From NCBI GenBank assembly GCA_025267735.1, contig CM046308.1, forward strand, positions 39,607,267-39,671,266: a stretch of DNA of 64,000 nucleotides. Direction: 5' to 3'. Positions 11,770-23,664 of this stretch are shown here, in pieces. This DNA is from Mactra quadrangularis. Its lineage: Eukaryota; Mollusca; Bivalvia; Venerida; Mactridae. Every line of letters begins with the position of its first letter. Position 1 is the first letter of the stretch. The notes under the pieces were generated by a model. It ran no database searches, was not told the origin of the DNA, and saw nothing but the letters and a program-made list of their open reading frames with translations. A program made the translations under genes and the position numbers.

Positions 11770-12271
11770 TGCACGGAGCCCCTAAAGTGACATTTTGAAA
11801 TACTATTTTTATTTTCACAACTATTTCGTTTAAACGTAATATTATTTCGTTTTTACAAAATATTATTTCGTTTAAACGAAATATTATTTCGTTTTAACGA
11901 AATATTATTTCGTTTATGCGAAATATTATTTTGATTATCGAAATAATATTACGTTTAAACGAAATAATTATTTCGTTTTTCTTTCGAAATATTATTTCGT
12001 TTTTTCGAAATAAATAATTCGTTTTTTCAAAAATAATTATTTCGTTTTTTTTTCGAAATATTATTTCGTTTATACGAAACATTATTTGTTTTAACGAAAT
12101 ATTATTTCGTTTAAACGAAATATTATTTCGTTTTTACGAAATATTTCGATTAACGAAATAACATTACGTTTAAACGAAATAATTATTTCGTAAATAGTTC
12201 GTTTTTTCGAAATAATTATTTCATTTTAAAAAAAATAAAAATATTTCGTTTATACAAAATATTATTTGTTT
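11770..12271. repeat. TTTCGTTTAAACGAAA palindrome array, left half of host repeat X
   Basis: The repeat starts with GCACGGAGCCCCTAAAGTGA. After a short lead it becomes an irregular array of palindromic units of the type attatttcg-tttaaacg-aaataat, with variants in the centre (TTTTT, TTTATAC, TTATGC). TTAA target sites occur in many units. The same lead sequence recurs inverted at 61874-61894. The minus-strand open frame here (FRKNEIIF repeats) is an artefact of the array. The array is interrupted by the TTAA element that begins at 12272. Confidence 0.85.
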
Positions 12272-13696
12272 AAGAGGCTGTTCACGAAAAATCAGGCAGT
12301 CAGTGTTACATGCTATCTCTCAGATTTTGATGATTTTGCTGTCATATTGATGCAACATTACAGAAATTACAGTTAAAATTTTATTAGCATCTTTTGGTTG
12401 CTATAGCAACGCGATTTAGTGTTTTGGCCATTTTTAGCTTGAAATGCACTTGGAAAAAAGTTTTTTTCCATATTTTCATCAATCTCCTGGGCAAACAATG
12501 ATGAAAGAATTACAACAAACATAAGTTTATATCATTATATATTCAAATTACCATTAAAACATAATATTCACAAGTAACACAGGTTAAATTTCATAGAAAA
12601 CAATTGAGTTCAAAACACCATGATTTTCAATTTTTGAAATTCCTTGAAAACTGTGCATATGGCCATGCTCATAATTTCCAATATTTTTTTCTGATTCTAT
12701 TCTTGAAAGTCAAAGAAATTACACCATTTAAAAGCTGGATATTAATCAGATTTAAATATCAAAATATTTACAGTAAGTAAATATTGATATATCATACCTA
12801 AAATCAAAGCTATAATCTATAAATGATGTAAAATTCATACCCCACCCACTTTATTTAACATTGCAAATTCTTTACCACCAATCTTTATTATTTGTTCAAA
12901 AACTTCCAAATAACTTTTGACAAGTTAAATTATAATGTGCAAGTTTTAAGCAGTATTCCAATATCAAAACTTAAAATTTGATTTGGTTGCCATGGTTATG
13001 ATTAAATATTTTGAAATCATCTGTTCATGGGACTCCACCTACTCAATTAACAGAATGATAAATATTTATCCTTATAGATACAGAATAAAACAACAATCAC
13101 ATGTCGATCATGATATAATGAATGTCAATTATACATTTATCTTTATGTCATGAAGTTATCTGTGTGGATCAAGTAATGGAATATGTCTTAAAAATGTTCT
13201 TTTTGTAACAAAATGTTCATTATTCTCCTGTCTCAGAACCAGTAACATTGAGAACATTAACACACACTTTATGAGACATCTGTTGTTGTCATTCTGAAAT
13301 AAATAAATTTCATTTTATAGCAACATACACAATGATAAATGTTTACCATAGTTAATAAAGCAAACTAGAGAAAATAACATTACCTATATGATTTGAAGAA
13401 TATATTATTGATAGTAGCCTTAGTAGGAAAAACATTCCTGGTAATTGAATTTCATATGATAGTTTTAACTTGTGGTGACTGAGCAGTATGCAGATTAAAC
13501 TTACACACAAGAAATAATGAAACTCATTAAATAAGATGCTAGATTCTGCAATTTTTGTCATTTTACAATGATAATAAATTAAAATCCCTGGTTCAAACAA
13601 TTTTTCCAAGAGATTTCCCATGCTTTTGTAGAAGAACATACCTTGTTTCTATGATTTGTTATATCAGCATTATAGCAGATCTATGGATACTGTATA

Positions 13697-14977
13697 TGAG
13701 AGGTGTTCAACTTATATTTGAACACTTTTTTGATGGGATAAAAATCAATTTCTGACAATAAATATCCACATTTTACTTGAATATGTTACAAGTGGATTGT
13801 CTATAATCGACTGGCATATTACAATTAAAAATTTGAAACAGCATAAGGCTGTTATTAAACATTAATGAAGGGACCATAGTTTTGGCGTTTTGAACATAGC
13901 GAAATCTAAAGTAAACGGTCATTTTAGATATTGTTATTTATCTTTATCCCATAAGATGTTGCAAAATCTTTTCTTTCACAATTTGATCATGTATATTTCT
14001 ACTTCTTCGTGTTCTTTGCAGTTCGAAATGTGCGTGAAATTGCATTTTATTTGTCTGACAACAACAGTATCTAAACGAACGTTGAGCTGGATCAAGTACA
14101 TGATAAATAACATTATTTATGAATGTTTCTGCAACTACTAATTCATTTGATGTATGTGTATGTTTAGTTTATGTTATAAAGACACACATTCCCAAAGTTT
14201 TACTTCAAAACCTCTACACAGGCTTTGAATTAGGCTTTTATATTTATGTTATGTGACGTCATATCAAGCAATGAAAGCTAAAGTAAATACTTCTAAACAT
14301 GGTCATATCAAAGTAACTACAACTATTAAGCAAATCATGTTTATGAAATTGGTGTATGACTATATTATTTAGCAACTTCAATAATAAAAAATATAGTGTT
14401 TTATACGTTACTAAATTTGACCAAAACGTGACGACTTACGCTTTCTTGTCTTTGAATTACCCTATAAAGGATCACTTTTTGACCCCTTAAAACATCATTG
14501 ATTAGTGCATTCCTTTCAATTTACACACTTTGGACATTAAAGTTTTAATAAGGATATGTTTAATTAAATAATTTCAAAATCTAATATATAAAATTAACGA
14601 ATGTATGATATATGCTCTCAAACACTGATTTCGGACTAAAGTCTAAAATGACAAAATGCATATTTTTTTGTTTAAAGACGTAATTTTGTTTTATCAAATT
14701 ACCCATGCTATTGGGATACAAAAATGTAATTATAACATTTATAACACATCCAACAGGCCATATCTAAGAGCAAACAATGTGGTAAAACTAATATAAAAAA
14801 TGATGTTTTTGGGTGGTCAACTAACATGCTATAAATATGTTTGATAAAATAAGTTTAAATAATTTTGTTTCATAGAACATGATTATTTACATAACAATAC
14901 ATATAAAAAGCAATTTTTAGAGGAAACAATCCGGCCAAAGGTTCAGATCTGTTCAAATATAAGTTGAACACCTCTCG
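13697..14977. mobile_element. mariner-like element, 1281 bp, decayed
   Basis: The termini are a near-perfect inverted repeat of about 27 bp starting YGAGAGGTGTTCAACTTAT and continuing ATTTGAAC. TA flanks both sides (13695-13696 and 14978-14979). Size (1.28 kb), TA target and the GAGGTGTTCAA type of terminus all fit mariner. No DD34D transposase motif can be read in either strand, so the interior is either heavily mutated or replaced. It is nested in the 4.5 kb TTAA element. Confidence 0.75.
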
Positions 14978-15180
14978 TAGTTGATGCTTGCAAATATTAT
15001 GAATATGATTATTTCCTTTCTCATCAGTATTTCCTGAAATAGCAAACAAATATGACTTATTAGTTCAATAATGAAGCAGTCTTAATACATATTTTGCAAG
15101 TTTAAATTAAAGGTAAACACAATCCAATATATAGCCATTCTCCAAAAAATATATCTAACATAATATATCATGATTTACAT

Positions 15181-15591
15181 CGGCGGATCCAGGATTTCTG
15201 GTTAGAGAGGGCGGAAAATTCTTGTTAGAGGGGGCCTAAAATGAATAAGCAGAACTGGGTTCCAAGGGGCCGTAAGGCCTCGAATGGTCCCGGGCAAAAC
15301 CCTGACCAGAGGACCAGGTGACCGGTGGCCATGGAAATTCCTTAGATTTGGTTATTTCTAAGGGATTCAGGCATATTTTCAGATCCTCAACTATCCTTTT
15401 CCTGAGTATAAAATATAAAGCATCTAGATAATTATATCCTCTAATTTTCTAAAAGCTCTGAATCATGTTTTAAACTCTAAAAATAATGAAAGGAATTGAT
15501 TTATAATGTATGCTATGTTGCAAAAAACTTTGCTTGGGCAATTTTAGGGGGGGGGGGGGCGTAGGCCGGGTCCGCCACCCTGGATCCGCCT
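15181..15591. mobile_element. GGCGGATCCAGG MITE-like element with 11-bp target duplication
   Basis: The element begins CGGCGGATCCAGGATT and ends CCTGGATCCGCCT, a short imperfect TIR. It is flanked on both sides by ATGATTTACAT, a perfect 11-bp direct repeat (15170-15180 and 15592-15602). It contains a run of G at 15547-15559 and no open frame. Related copies are at 10511-10690 and 29857-30117. Target length is longer than for hAT (8) or Mutator (9), so I leave the superfamily open. Confidence 0.8.
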
Positions 15592-16755
15592 ATGATTTAC
15601 ATCTCAAACAAAAACACTAGGCAACAAGCAGCTTGTTCATGTAATAATAAACAGTAGTGACAAATCTGCCTAAATTCACCAGGCTAATGCCTCTCAAGGT
15701 CTTAAAAATGAAGACAGAAAAAATAAATTTGTTGAGTTCAAGGTCATCCACACCTCAAGATTTTTCCTATGTTCTCATGTGAATCCCCCAAATAATCAAT
15801 GTTCAATGCTTAGGTTCACTGTAAAGATCTCTAATCAGAAAGTGAACATCAATCTAGTTTCATAATTTTGGGTCATATGCCTCAAGACTTATGAGGAAGC
15901 CAAAATCTCTTTCCACGTTCTGATAAACACCTTTTATCAGTCCTTTTATCAGTCACAAATTCCGTCTGATTTGAAAGAAAACATATAAATGCCGGTGTAA
16001 AATAATTCTTAATTAAACTAAATTTACTTACCTTGTAAATTCACACAAAAGACGATGGTTTCCTAGAAAATATTTGTCGGTAACAACTTGTTTGAGTTGT
16101 AAACAAACGTCAGATGTCAACAATGTGCGAAATTGCAAATGGCGTATGCAAACCAAGGGAGATAATTCATGACAATTTTGTTAGACGAAATATTTTTTCG
16201 CAATTTGTCGAGAGAAACATGTTCAAATAATTATTTAATATATTTTTTTCTCTTTAAATATATATCTGAATTTAATGAAATGAAAAAATATAACTTTGAC
16301 GCAAAGTATGAAAAATTGGACCACAAGTAAAAAAAGACATGTATGACAGTATAGACAGAGTTGCCTCCCTTTGATCAAAAGTTGAAAAAATAGGATAACG
16401 ATTTACGTAATTACAATTTATTGAAAGAGTGTTCCATCTTTTTTTCTCGTTATGATTAAAATTTAACATGTCTATTAATGTTATTATATGTTTTCTATAA
16501 TTTTCAAGCGTTATATCAGGAGTTACAGGCATTTATAAAAACACACCTTACATTGAAATAAAGAGCAAAAGTGAAAAAGTCGGAAATTTTCAAAAATAGC
16601 ATTTTTTTCACTGAATTTCGAAAATAAAGTCAAAATATTTTCAGGAAATGTTTTTGACTAAGTTTATGAACGACTGAAACTATAAAAAGCTGAAAATTGA
16701 AAAATCGACTGTAACACATTTTTAGTGTATCCTGCCTGATTTTTCATGGACAGCC
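15592..16755. other. Interior of the TTAA element, no gene
   Basis: AT-rich sequence. An 86-codon minus-strand open frame at 16272-16532 has no recognisable motif. I see no transposase remnants. Confidence 0.5.
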
Positions 16756-16756
16756 T

Positions 16757-17235
16757 CTTAAACGAAATATTATTTCGTTTAAACATAATACGAAAAAATT
16801 ATTTCGTTTTTTCGAAATAAATACATGTATTACGTTTTACTGAAATAATTATTTCGGGTTTTTTTTCGAAATAATATTATTTCGGTTTTTTCGAAATAAT
16901 ATTATTTCGTTTTTTCGAAATAAATATTTCGTTTTTTTCGAAATAATTATTTCTTTTTTTCGAAATATTATTTCGTTTATACGAAATATTATTTCGTTTT
17001 TTGAATTAATTATTTCCTTTTTTCGGAATAAATATTACGTTTTTTCGAAATAATTGATTCGTTTTTTTTAAAAATAATTATTTCGTTTAAACGTTATATT
17101 ATTTCGATTAAACGAAACAATATTTCGTTTATTCGAAATAAGTATTTCGTTTTTTCGAAATAATTATTTCGAAAAATATAATAGTTTTTTCGTTTAAACG
17201 AAATAATTATTTCGTCAAAACGAAATAATATTCGG
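16757..17235. repeat. TTTCGTTTAAACGAAA palindrome array, right half of repeat X
   Basis: This is the same class of degenerate palindromic units as 11770-12271, resuming directly after the TTAA of the 4.5 kb element. Units with TTTTTT centres ('cgttttttcgaaataa') dominate here, with spacers of 'attattt' or 'aattattt'. The right edge is near 'aaacgaaataatattcggca'. Confidence 0.85.
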
Positions 17236-17404
17236 CAAAGTCAAGATAAAGGTAACCTCTTCAGTCTCACATATGACAATTTTCAGACCTCATCAGAGTG
17301 TAGAATCTTTTACAGTAATATACAGACATGTCTATTAGGCACTAGTTTCCAAAAGATCTTAGATTGAACATGTAAAACAAAAAAGGTTGAATAGATGTAC
17401 CCAA

Positions 17405-18984
17405 GGGGCCTACGGACTCTACATGGTAATTCATATCACCACATGAAAAATTAGAAAGATGTATACATGTATTTCTTGTAAGTAATTTGTTATTTGGTTA
17501 AAAAAAACATGTAATTTAAAATTTCAAAGAGAATCCACGCCCACTCTCTCATTGTCTGCAACATTTGCCAAGGTAAAAAGTTCAAATACCCCAAAATACA
17601 CAGGAAATGTAAAGTTTCAATTTACATAAAGATGAGAAAAAAGCAAAAAAAGCTGTTTTTTATATTTGAAAGTATTCGAAGATGACGACAACACATTTAG
17701 AAAAAGTTTGATATGAATAATATGGTTTTGCTGACCCTTATAAGAAAATTTTATAATTGGAAACCAGGGCTACGGACTCTACAACGTAATTCATATCACC
17801 ACTAGAAAAATCAGAAAAATGTATAAATGATTTATTTATAAGTTTGATATACATGCATTTATCAATTTGGAAGAGATTCTACACTGACTCTCATTGTCTG
17901 CAACATTTACCAAGGTCAAAAGTGCAAATATCCAAAAATATACATGAGTGTTAAGTTTCAATTTACATATAAATGAGAAAAAAGAAACAAAAATGATTTT
18001 TTTTTATATTTGAAAGTATTCGAAGATGTAGACAACACATTTAGAACAAGTTTGATATGAATAATCATATGTTTCTTGACCCAATAAAGAAAATCATAAA
18101 ATGGATATCAGGGGTTACGGACTCTACATACTGTCTTGATGGTATTTAGTAGATTGAACATAGTAGTTTAACGTAAATTGACCTGTGGAATGATATTCTT
18201 TTGATACAGTATTAATTTTCTGACTTTAAAAAAGAGCAATAACAGGAAGAAAAAATTCCTTTACTTTGCTTGAGATAACATGTTTCTTAGTAACATAAAA
18301 TGTCAAAACAAAACAAAGTCCCGAATTTTCAGCCTGTTTATATGTATATTTCAACAAAAAATCTATCAAATAAGTTATCTCTATACATATATAAGTTTGG
18401 GAGTAAATAATACAAAAGAGTGAATTATGTGAAAATTAACATGGGGCTACGGACTCTACACCACACCAGTATCTTTTTCTATCACATAATTAAAGCTGTT
18501 TGTTTGATTTTAAGTGTAATTATCCTTTAAAATACAATTTACTTTAACTTACAAACACTACAAATAAATATTAAGTATCTTCTGAAATGTCTAATGTATC
18601 AGTTAGACCATTGAAGAAATCTATCAGAAAATTAATAAATTACGTCAAATTTAACATTATTTTCAACAGAATGAAGATTGTCAAGACGTACAGTATTTAG
18701 ATGCATAGCTAGTCAGCACAATTACGAAACTAAGAAAATAAGAAACGTTTTATAATTGTCCTGAAAATAGATATAAATATTTTAGAAATATATTAGGGGC
18801 TACGGACTCTACAGGGCTACGGACAGCAATTATTTGTCTTTGAATTTTTTTTGATCTTCTGATTTAATTCCTTTCCTGCATTACCTATATGGCACAACCA
18901 AAAACAGAAAACGTAATAAAACAGCAGCTATGTTTCTTTAAATTAAGCCAGCACCCAGTTTAAAACAGGGACTACGGACTCTGC
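17405..18984 (+). repeat. Box-punctuated satellite region (GGGGCTACGGACTCTACA)
   Basis: The box occurs at 17405 (one inserted C), 17766, 18111 (one change), 18443, 18796 and 18967 (two changes). A half copy, gggctacgga, follows directly at 18814. Spacings are 361, 345, 332, 353 and 171 bp. The first two monomers are alignable along their length ('gtaattcatatcaccac', 'tgtctgcaacattt.ccaagg', 'tgaaagtattcgaagatg'). Later monomers are unrelated in sequence outside the box. No open frames of note. Confidence 0.85.
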
Positions 18985-19368
18985 ATAAAATTTACAATGT
19001 TCAGTAGTTATTGTCCAAAAAGAAAATGGTAATCTCTAAACAACTTTATTTGCGTTAAATAAAAATAATTACAAACTGTATTTGTAAAAAGGTGATAAAA
19101 AGTGAAATAAAGCATTAACATTGTTTTAAAGTCTGTCAAAAATGGTAACGTAAAACTCTTACTGGCGTTACAAGGGTTCATGTTTACTCTTTCATAAATA
19201 TTTTCTTAAATATTGATTATATATACATTCCGTAAAAAATACCATATACCTGTACATTTGTATGTCAGTCAGAGATAGAAAACACATCAAAGTAACTGTA
19301 ACCTACAAGAACTTTTTAAAACAACTGATGAAAAAGGACAAAACCTCAGTGAAACTGAAATTACATTT
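18985..19368. other. Right flank of box satellite
   Basis: To about 19150 this matches 37915-38010 ('gtgaaataaagca.taa.attgttttaaagtctgtcaaa.atggtaacgtaaaa'), so it belongs to the same duplicated unit. The remainder is plain AT-rich DNA. Confidence 0.6.
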
Positions 19369-19610
19369 ATAATAACGACGTTAATATTACGTTGCGCTGA
19401 CGTTGTGATTTTGCGTTATGTATGTTATTTTCTTGTAAATTAAATGTTGTAGTTTCTTTTCTGTTCTTAATAAATTTCTTGTGACACTCAGTATCCAATC
19501 TGTTCAAAATAATTTAACAAAAGTTAATCAAAGTCCGCTTCTACTTATTTTTGCAACAAATCTTTCAACCACAACGTCAGCGCAACGTAATATTAACGTC
19601 GTTGTTATAA
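19369..19610. mobile_element. MITE, ~242 bp with ~40-bp TIRs
   Basis: The left arm begins TAATAACGACGTTAATATTA and continues CGTTGCGCTGACGTTGTG. The right arm is its inverted copy with one mismatch. The outer flank is TTTA/TTATAA, so the target is TA, TTA or TTATAA. The interior has no coding potential. It is a clear non-autonomous TIR element. Confidence 0.85.
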
Positions 19611-21370
19611 AGGTATTTTTACATTGAACGCGATATTGTGAAAAACTGAGAACGTCCACTTTCCTTTTTTATTTCATTAAAATGACACAAAAAGTGTGTA
19701 CTTTTCGAAAATCGCACAAAGAATTTGACCACCGTTCTGCGTTTATATGAAAATAAACGTTATAACTCGGCAATTGGTGAAAACTTTTAGACGTGAAAAC
19801 GCTGAATTTAGTGATGAAATGTACAATATTTACGACTGACGTGATATTTAGATAATCGGAACAAAATAGTTGTATGCAACAACATTTTAGAAACATTTTG
19901 GTATAATTTTCATTGTCCTCGGCCATTCAATACTTTAAATATGTGGGTTTAATATACTTGCATACATGTTTTTAGCGCGAACCATTGTGACGTCCATGAC
20001 GTCGTGGAAAAAAAAACGACAACGTCGCTAAGGTTACAAGAAAAACAAACAAGAAGCATGAAGATATCTGCCCGCCAACTTTTATCATAATCGGTGAACA
20101 TAATATTTTTTTCGTTTTTTTCTTCGAGGAAGGTACCGACCCACCTTAAGATCAGTGCATTTAAAACCAATAAACTAATGCATTATGAACCAAATAATGA
20201 TAATAATATTATATTGTATATATAATGTCAAAAGATCTTCTGGCTTACAACTAAGTCAAATGCATGTATAAAAACTCTGCAATTAACTTAGCAACTACCC
20301 ATCTAATATGTTATATCAGTGGTTAAAGTCCCCTATTCTCCATTCATGTATTTTATAACTTGGACCAGTGCCAAATAATAGAAAATGATACACTGTATAT
20401 AGCTAACGTAAGCATCATTTAAACTTTGATACTGACTATATACATGTATTAGTTACATGTATTTAGATACAGACTATAATATTATGTGACTAGCATAGAA
20501 AAGATCTGATAAGAGATATTGTTTTGTAAGAATGTGTTTATTATTGATACATGTACATATATATTTTAAGGTTGTAAGAAAAACCTATCAGTCTAATAGG
20601 AAATTTATATAACCATGTACATGAATATATACATGTTTATTATTTTCAATACATGTATTTGATGAACAAAAATACAGAAAATGACTTTATAAATTTTTAT
20701 TATTTTATACAAATTACAAATCAGACAACTAGTATCTCATGATATCTGGGAAGATCATGAATATTAGAAAAATTCTTAAAAATATATTCATGTATTTTCT
20801 TATTTTCATTGATATTCAGTAATTACTCATAGATGACTATTATAATATTATATATATATATAATACATATATATATAATATAACAACATAAGTTGTGATA
20901 CAAAATTTAAATATACTTAGAATAACGACCACTTTTCCATATATGTTTGCCACATCAATAATAATCAGTATGTACTAAAAGGAGGTTATAAACAAAGAAA
21001 ACAACAACAAATGATATTGAAAGTATTGTGTGCAAGTTCAATTATCTTTCAAGGTAGTCTAAGAGTACATTAATGCCAAAGCAATTGAAGGAAATTCTGT
21101 TGACATTGTAACACATTTTGATAGGAGTTAAGGGAAATTGCAATACGATTTCAAGTTCGATCTTGATATCAGATATCACAACTGGATCGTGAGTGTTCTT
21201 TATTTCATTGTAAATACTCTATCCATTGATCAAAAAGGAGAAATATCAAACGCACATTTCCATCAAAGTTTATAGTATAATTTGTTTTGTTATTTACAAG
21301 GATAGAGAGAAATTAGATGTCAATTCTATAAGTGTATACACTGCTATTTGAACCCAGTGTCTAGCTCATG
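19611..21370. other. AT-rich non-coding stretch
   Basis: No gene is supported. At 20838-20885 there is a palindromic AT tract (attatatatatatataata...tatatatataatat) able to form a cruciform. Short minus-strand frames at 19669-19926 and 19949-20170 show no motifs. Confidence 0.5.
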
Positions 21371-22668
21371 ATTTAGCAAAAAGTGTTACCCTGTGCAAGA
21401 TGGTGGCTTTAAGGTATTTATCAATTACAAAAATATGGCAAAGTAGAAAATTTAGAAGTGTCTTGTTTCCCTTGCTATGCACTCGTGCCTGCATTCTAGC
21501 ATTCTTGTCAACATTATTTATTAAAAAAGTTAACATGATCTATACAATTACTCGCAATGTGTATTGTGGTTTTATAAAATTTATACAAAACAAATTTGCC
21601 TACTCCCCAGACGAAGTATGGGACTATGCGATCGTTATCATATAATTTCAATTGAATGAAAAGCAACACGGAAGTAAAATTTCGAAATAATCGACCAACA
21701 AACGCTAAGATAACAAACTTATTCATTGTCAGGAGGGTGTCTGCAAACTTTCAAGTAGAAATATAAGTTTTGAATAGCCTTTCAAATAAAGACCACGTGA
21801 TAATGAGGGTTATTCAATTAAAACACAGACGTATTATATCTTTTGTAAGAATGAATTTTAAACAAAATCTATTTTGAAGCAATATCATATTACCATGGGT
21901 TTTACGAATAATAACTCTAAGGCTTGGTTATAACGATCAAATTTCTTTAAGTAGTAAAATTATTTTGAATGCAAAAAACAATTTGAAGTATTATCTGAGT
22001 AGAGTGACACTGGTAAACGCTATTAGCTATAAGAAATTAGATTTTGTATAAAACATATGTGACAGCAACTCATCATTTTGTCCTTGTTTATTTACATTAC
22101 GGCGTCCAGCGCACCTAGCCTTGCTTTCCTGGACACTTGTCTATAACCAGTACTCAACTACCCTCCAACAAGGGTGGCAACTCTTCCATATACCTTATTA
22201 ATGGTGGAAAATTAACATAATTGTCAAATTTTCAAGGAAAGGTATAACCTCACCGGGTGGGATTCGAACCCTTATTCCTTCGAGATTTGAAATACCGGTG
22301 CTCTACCAACTGTGCTACAGACTCGGGTGTCACAACAAATACTAATAAAATAAACAATCACATGCTCTTTGCCGATATCTCTTGCCTGACAAATATTTGA
22401 ATGACATGACGCGGCGCATAAAACAAGCACTTTTTTCCTTTCCCAAAAGTTCCCTAGTTTCGTTCGTAGCGTTGAATCTTTCGCACAAAATTTTAATCGA
22501 ACGAGAAACAAGGTATTTTTTTAAAAAAAAAAATTGTGCGCAGGACTCACAATTCTTGTGCACATGATTTAGCAAATAGTGTTACCCTGTGCAAGACGGT
22601 GGCTTTAAGGGATTAGTCAATTACAAAAATATGGCAAAGTAGAAATTTTAGAAGTGTCTTGTTTCACT
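21371..22668. repeat. Pair of ~102-bp direct repeats 1.2 kb apart
   Basis: 21371-21474 and 22567-22668 share 'agtgttaccctgtgcaaga', 'ggtggctttaagg' and 'caattacaaaaatatggcaaagtagaaa', with about 90% identity by eye. The interval holds an S1 SINE (22090-22326) and otherwise AT-rich DNA. It could be the relic of an insertion or local duplication. Confidence 0.75.
22090..22326 (-). repeat. tRNA-derived SINE, family S1
   Basis: The copy runs from 'acggcgtccagcgcacctagcc' (3' end side) to 'caactgtgctacagactcgggtg' (tRNA head side). On the minus strand the B-box region reads GGGTTCGAATCCC and the A-box region tagcacagttggtagagc. It is a fairly complete copy. Confidence 0.85.
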
Positions 22669-23664
22669 TAAGTCTAAATATCTTGAAAGAACACATAACA
22701 TATCTGATGCATCAGTGTCAAAAGTTTAAACAGGCCTGGTAACTAAACACATTTTGAGTAAGTTCACTACCAACTGCAAAGACTCCCCTAAAGAAGAATG
22801 GTACGCTGAGATAACTTGTCGATCTCGTTTGCAATATTCAAATATGTTCCATTCCAAACATTATAGACGATGCATTGCAAGATATGGTGATTCTTCATGT
22901 TTTCGGTAACATTACATATATGTTTAATCGCATTAACCTTTAATAATTGATACGAGAAGCACAGAAAACAAAATTGTACAACAAATTATAACTGTCGCTG
23001 CAATTCGCTGAGTACCAAAAATATCTGACTACATTGGTGTGCTGATACTCATTTTGGAATATCTATCTTGTAAGTTGTAACACTATAACAATACGTTCAA
23101 CTGTCATTCGTCCAAAATGTAATGTTACAAGTCAGTCAGTCATTGACAGCATACAGAAAGTACACTTATGATATCTTTTGGCCATAAGCTAGTATCCATT
23201 TTGGATACTTTCTTAAGACAATAACCATTAATATGTAAAATTTACCATTGCATGGGATGTGCTTAGGACGTTGAGTGCAAACTACTATGTAAACAGTAAT
23301 TTGTGTCGTCACTTAAACATGTTGTTATAAACATACAAAAACGACCAGAGAAATTGTGCAATCATTATGTAATATTAGACAGAAGCAAACTTGAACATTT
23401 AAGCACATATTCTAGTTTAGTCAAGTCAGACTGTATAATTGTTTGTGTAATGATATTAATAGAGCTCAATTAGTTTCTTCCACATTTTTTGGCTCATGCT
23501 TATTTTGCTATTTATATGTTTCAGATTATTTATAATAAATTGTCTACTGTTAACTGTATATTAATCCAATTTTATTTTCCCGTTTTTCTTAATTTAAATG
23601 ACTTACATTTTGGAAATAAATTAGTTTGTCCATTCAAATTATTTATCAAATTTTCATTTCATTA
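22669..23664. other. AT-rich non-coding stretch
   Basis: I see no coding, RNA or repeat structure beyond simple AT-rich runs. Confidence 0.5.

Larger units (their letters stand above)
12272..16756. mobile_element. 4.5 kb TTAA-flanked TIR element, non-autonomous
   Basis: The left terminus GAGGCTGTTCACGAAAAATC faces an inverted right terminus that reads, on the minus strand, GAGGCTGTCCATGAAAAATC. There are two mismatches over 20 bp and the match extends a few bases further (AGGCAG). Both ends abut TTAA (tttTTAA left, TTAAacg right), as expected for a 4-bp TTAA target duplication. Families using TTAA targets include piggyBac, Kolobok and Sola3. No transposase is visible in any frame, so the element is non-autonomous. 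It lies inside repeat X and contains two further nested elements (13697-14977 and 15181-15591). Confidence 0.8.

Noticed and set aside
11894..12082. Minus-strand frame with FRKNEIIF repeats
   Set aside because: Translation of the TTTCGTTTAAACGAAA array; the periodicity is that of the DNA repeat.
17405..18984. CRISPR-like array of evenly spaced 18-bp repeats
   Set aside because: Spacing is ~345 bp, the context is eukaryotic, the first two spacers are homologous to each other and there are no cas genes.
20838..20885. Replication origin or matrix attachment site at the AT palindrome
   Set aside because: Simple (AT)n palindromes are common in such AT-rich DNA and nothing else here supports a specific function.
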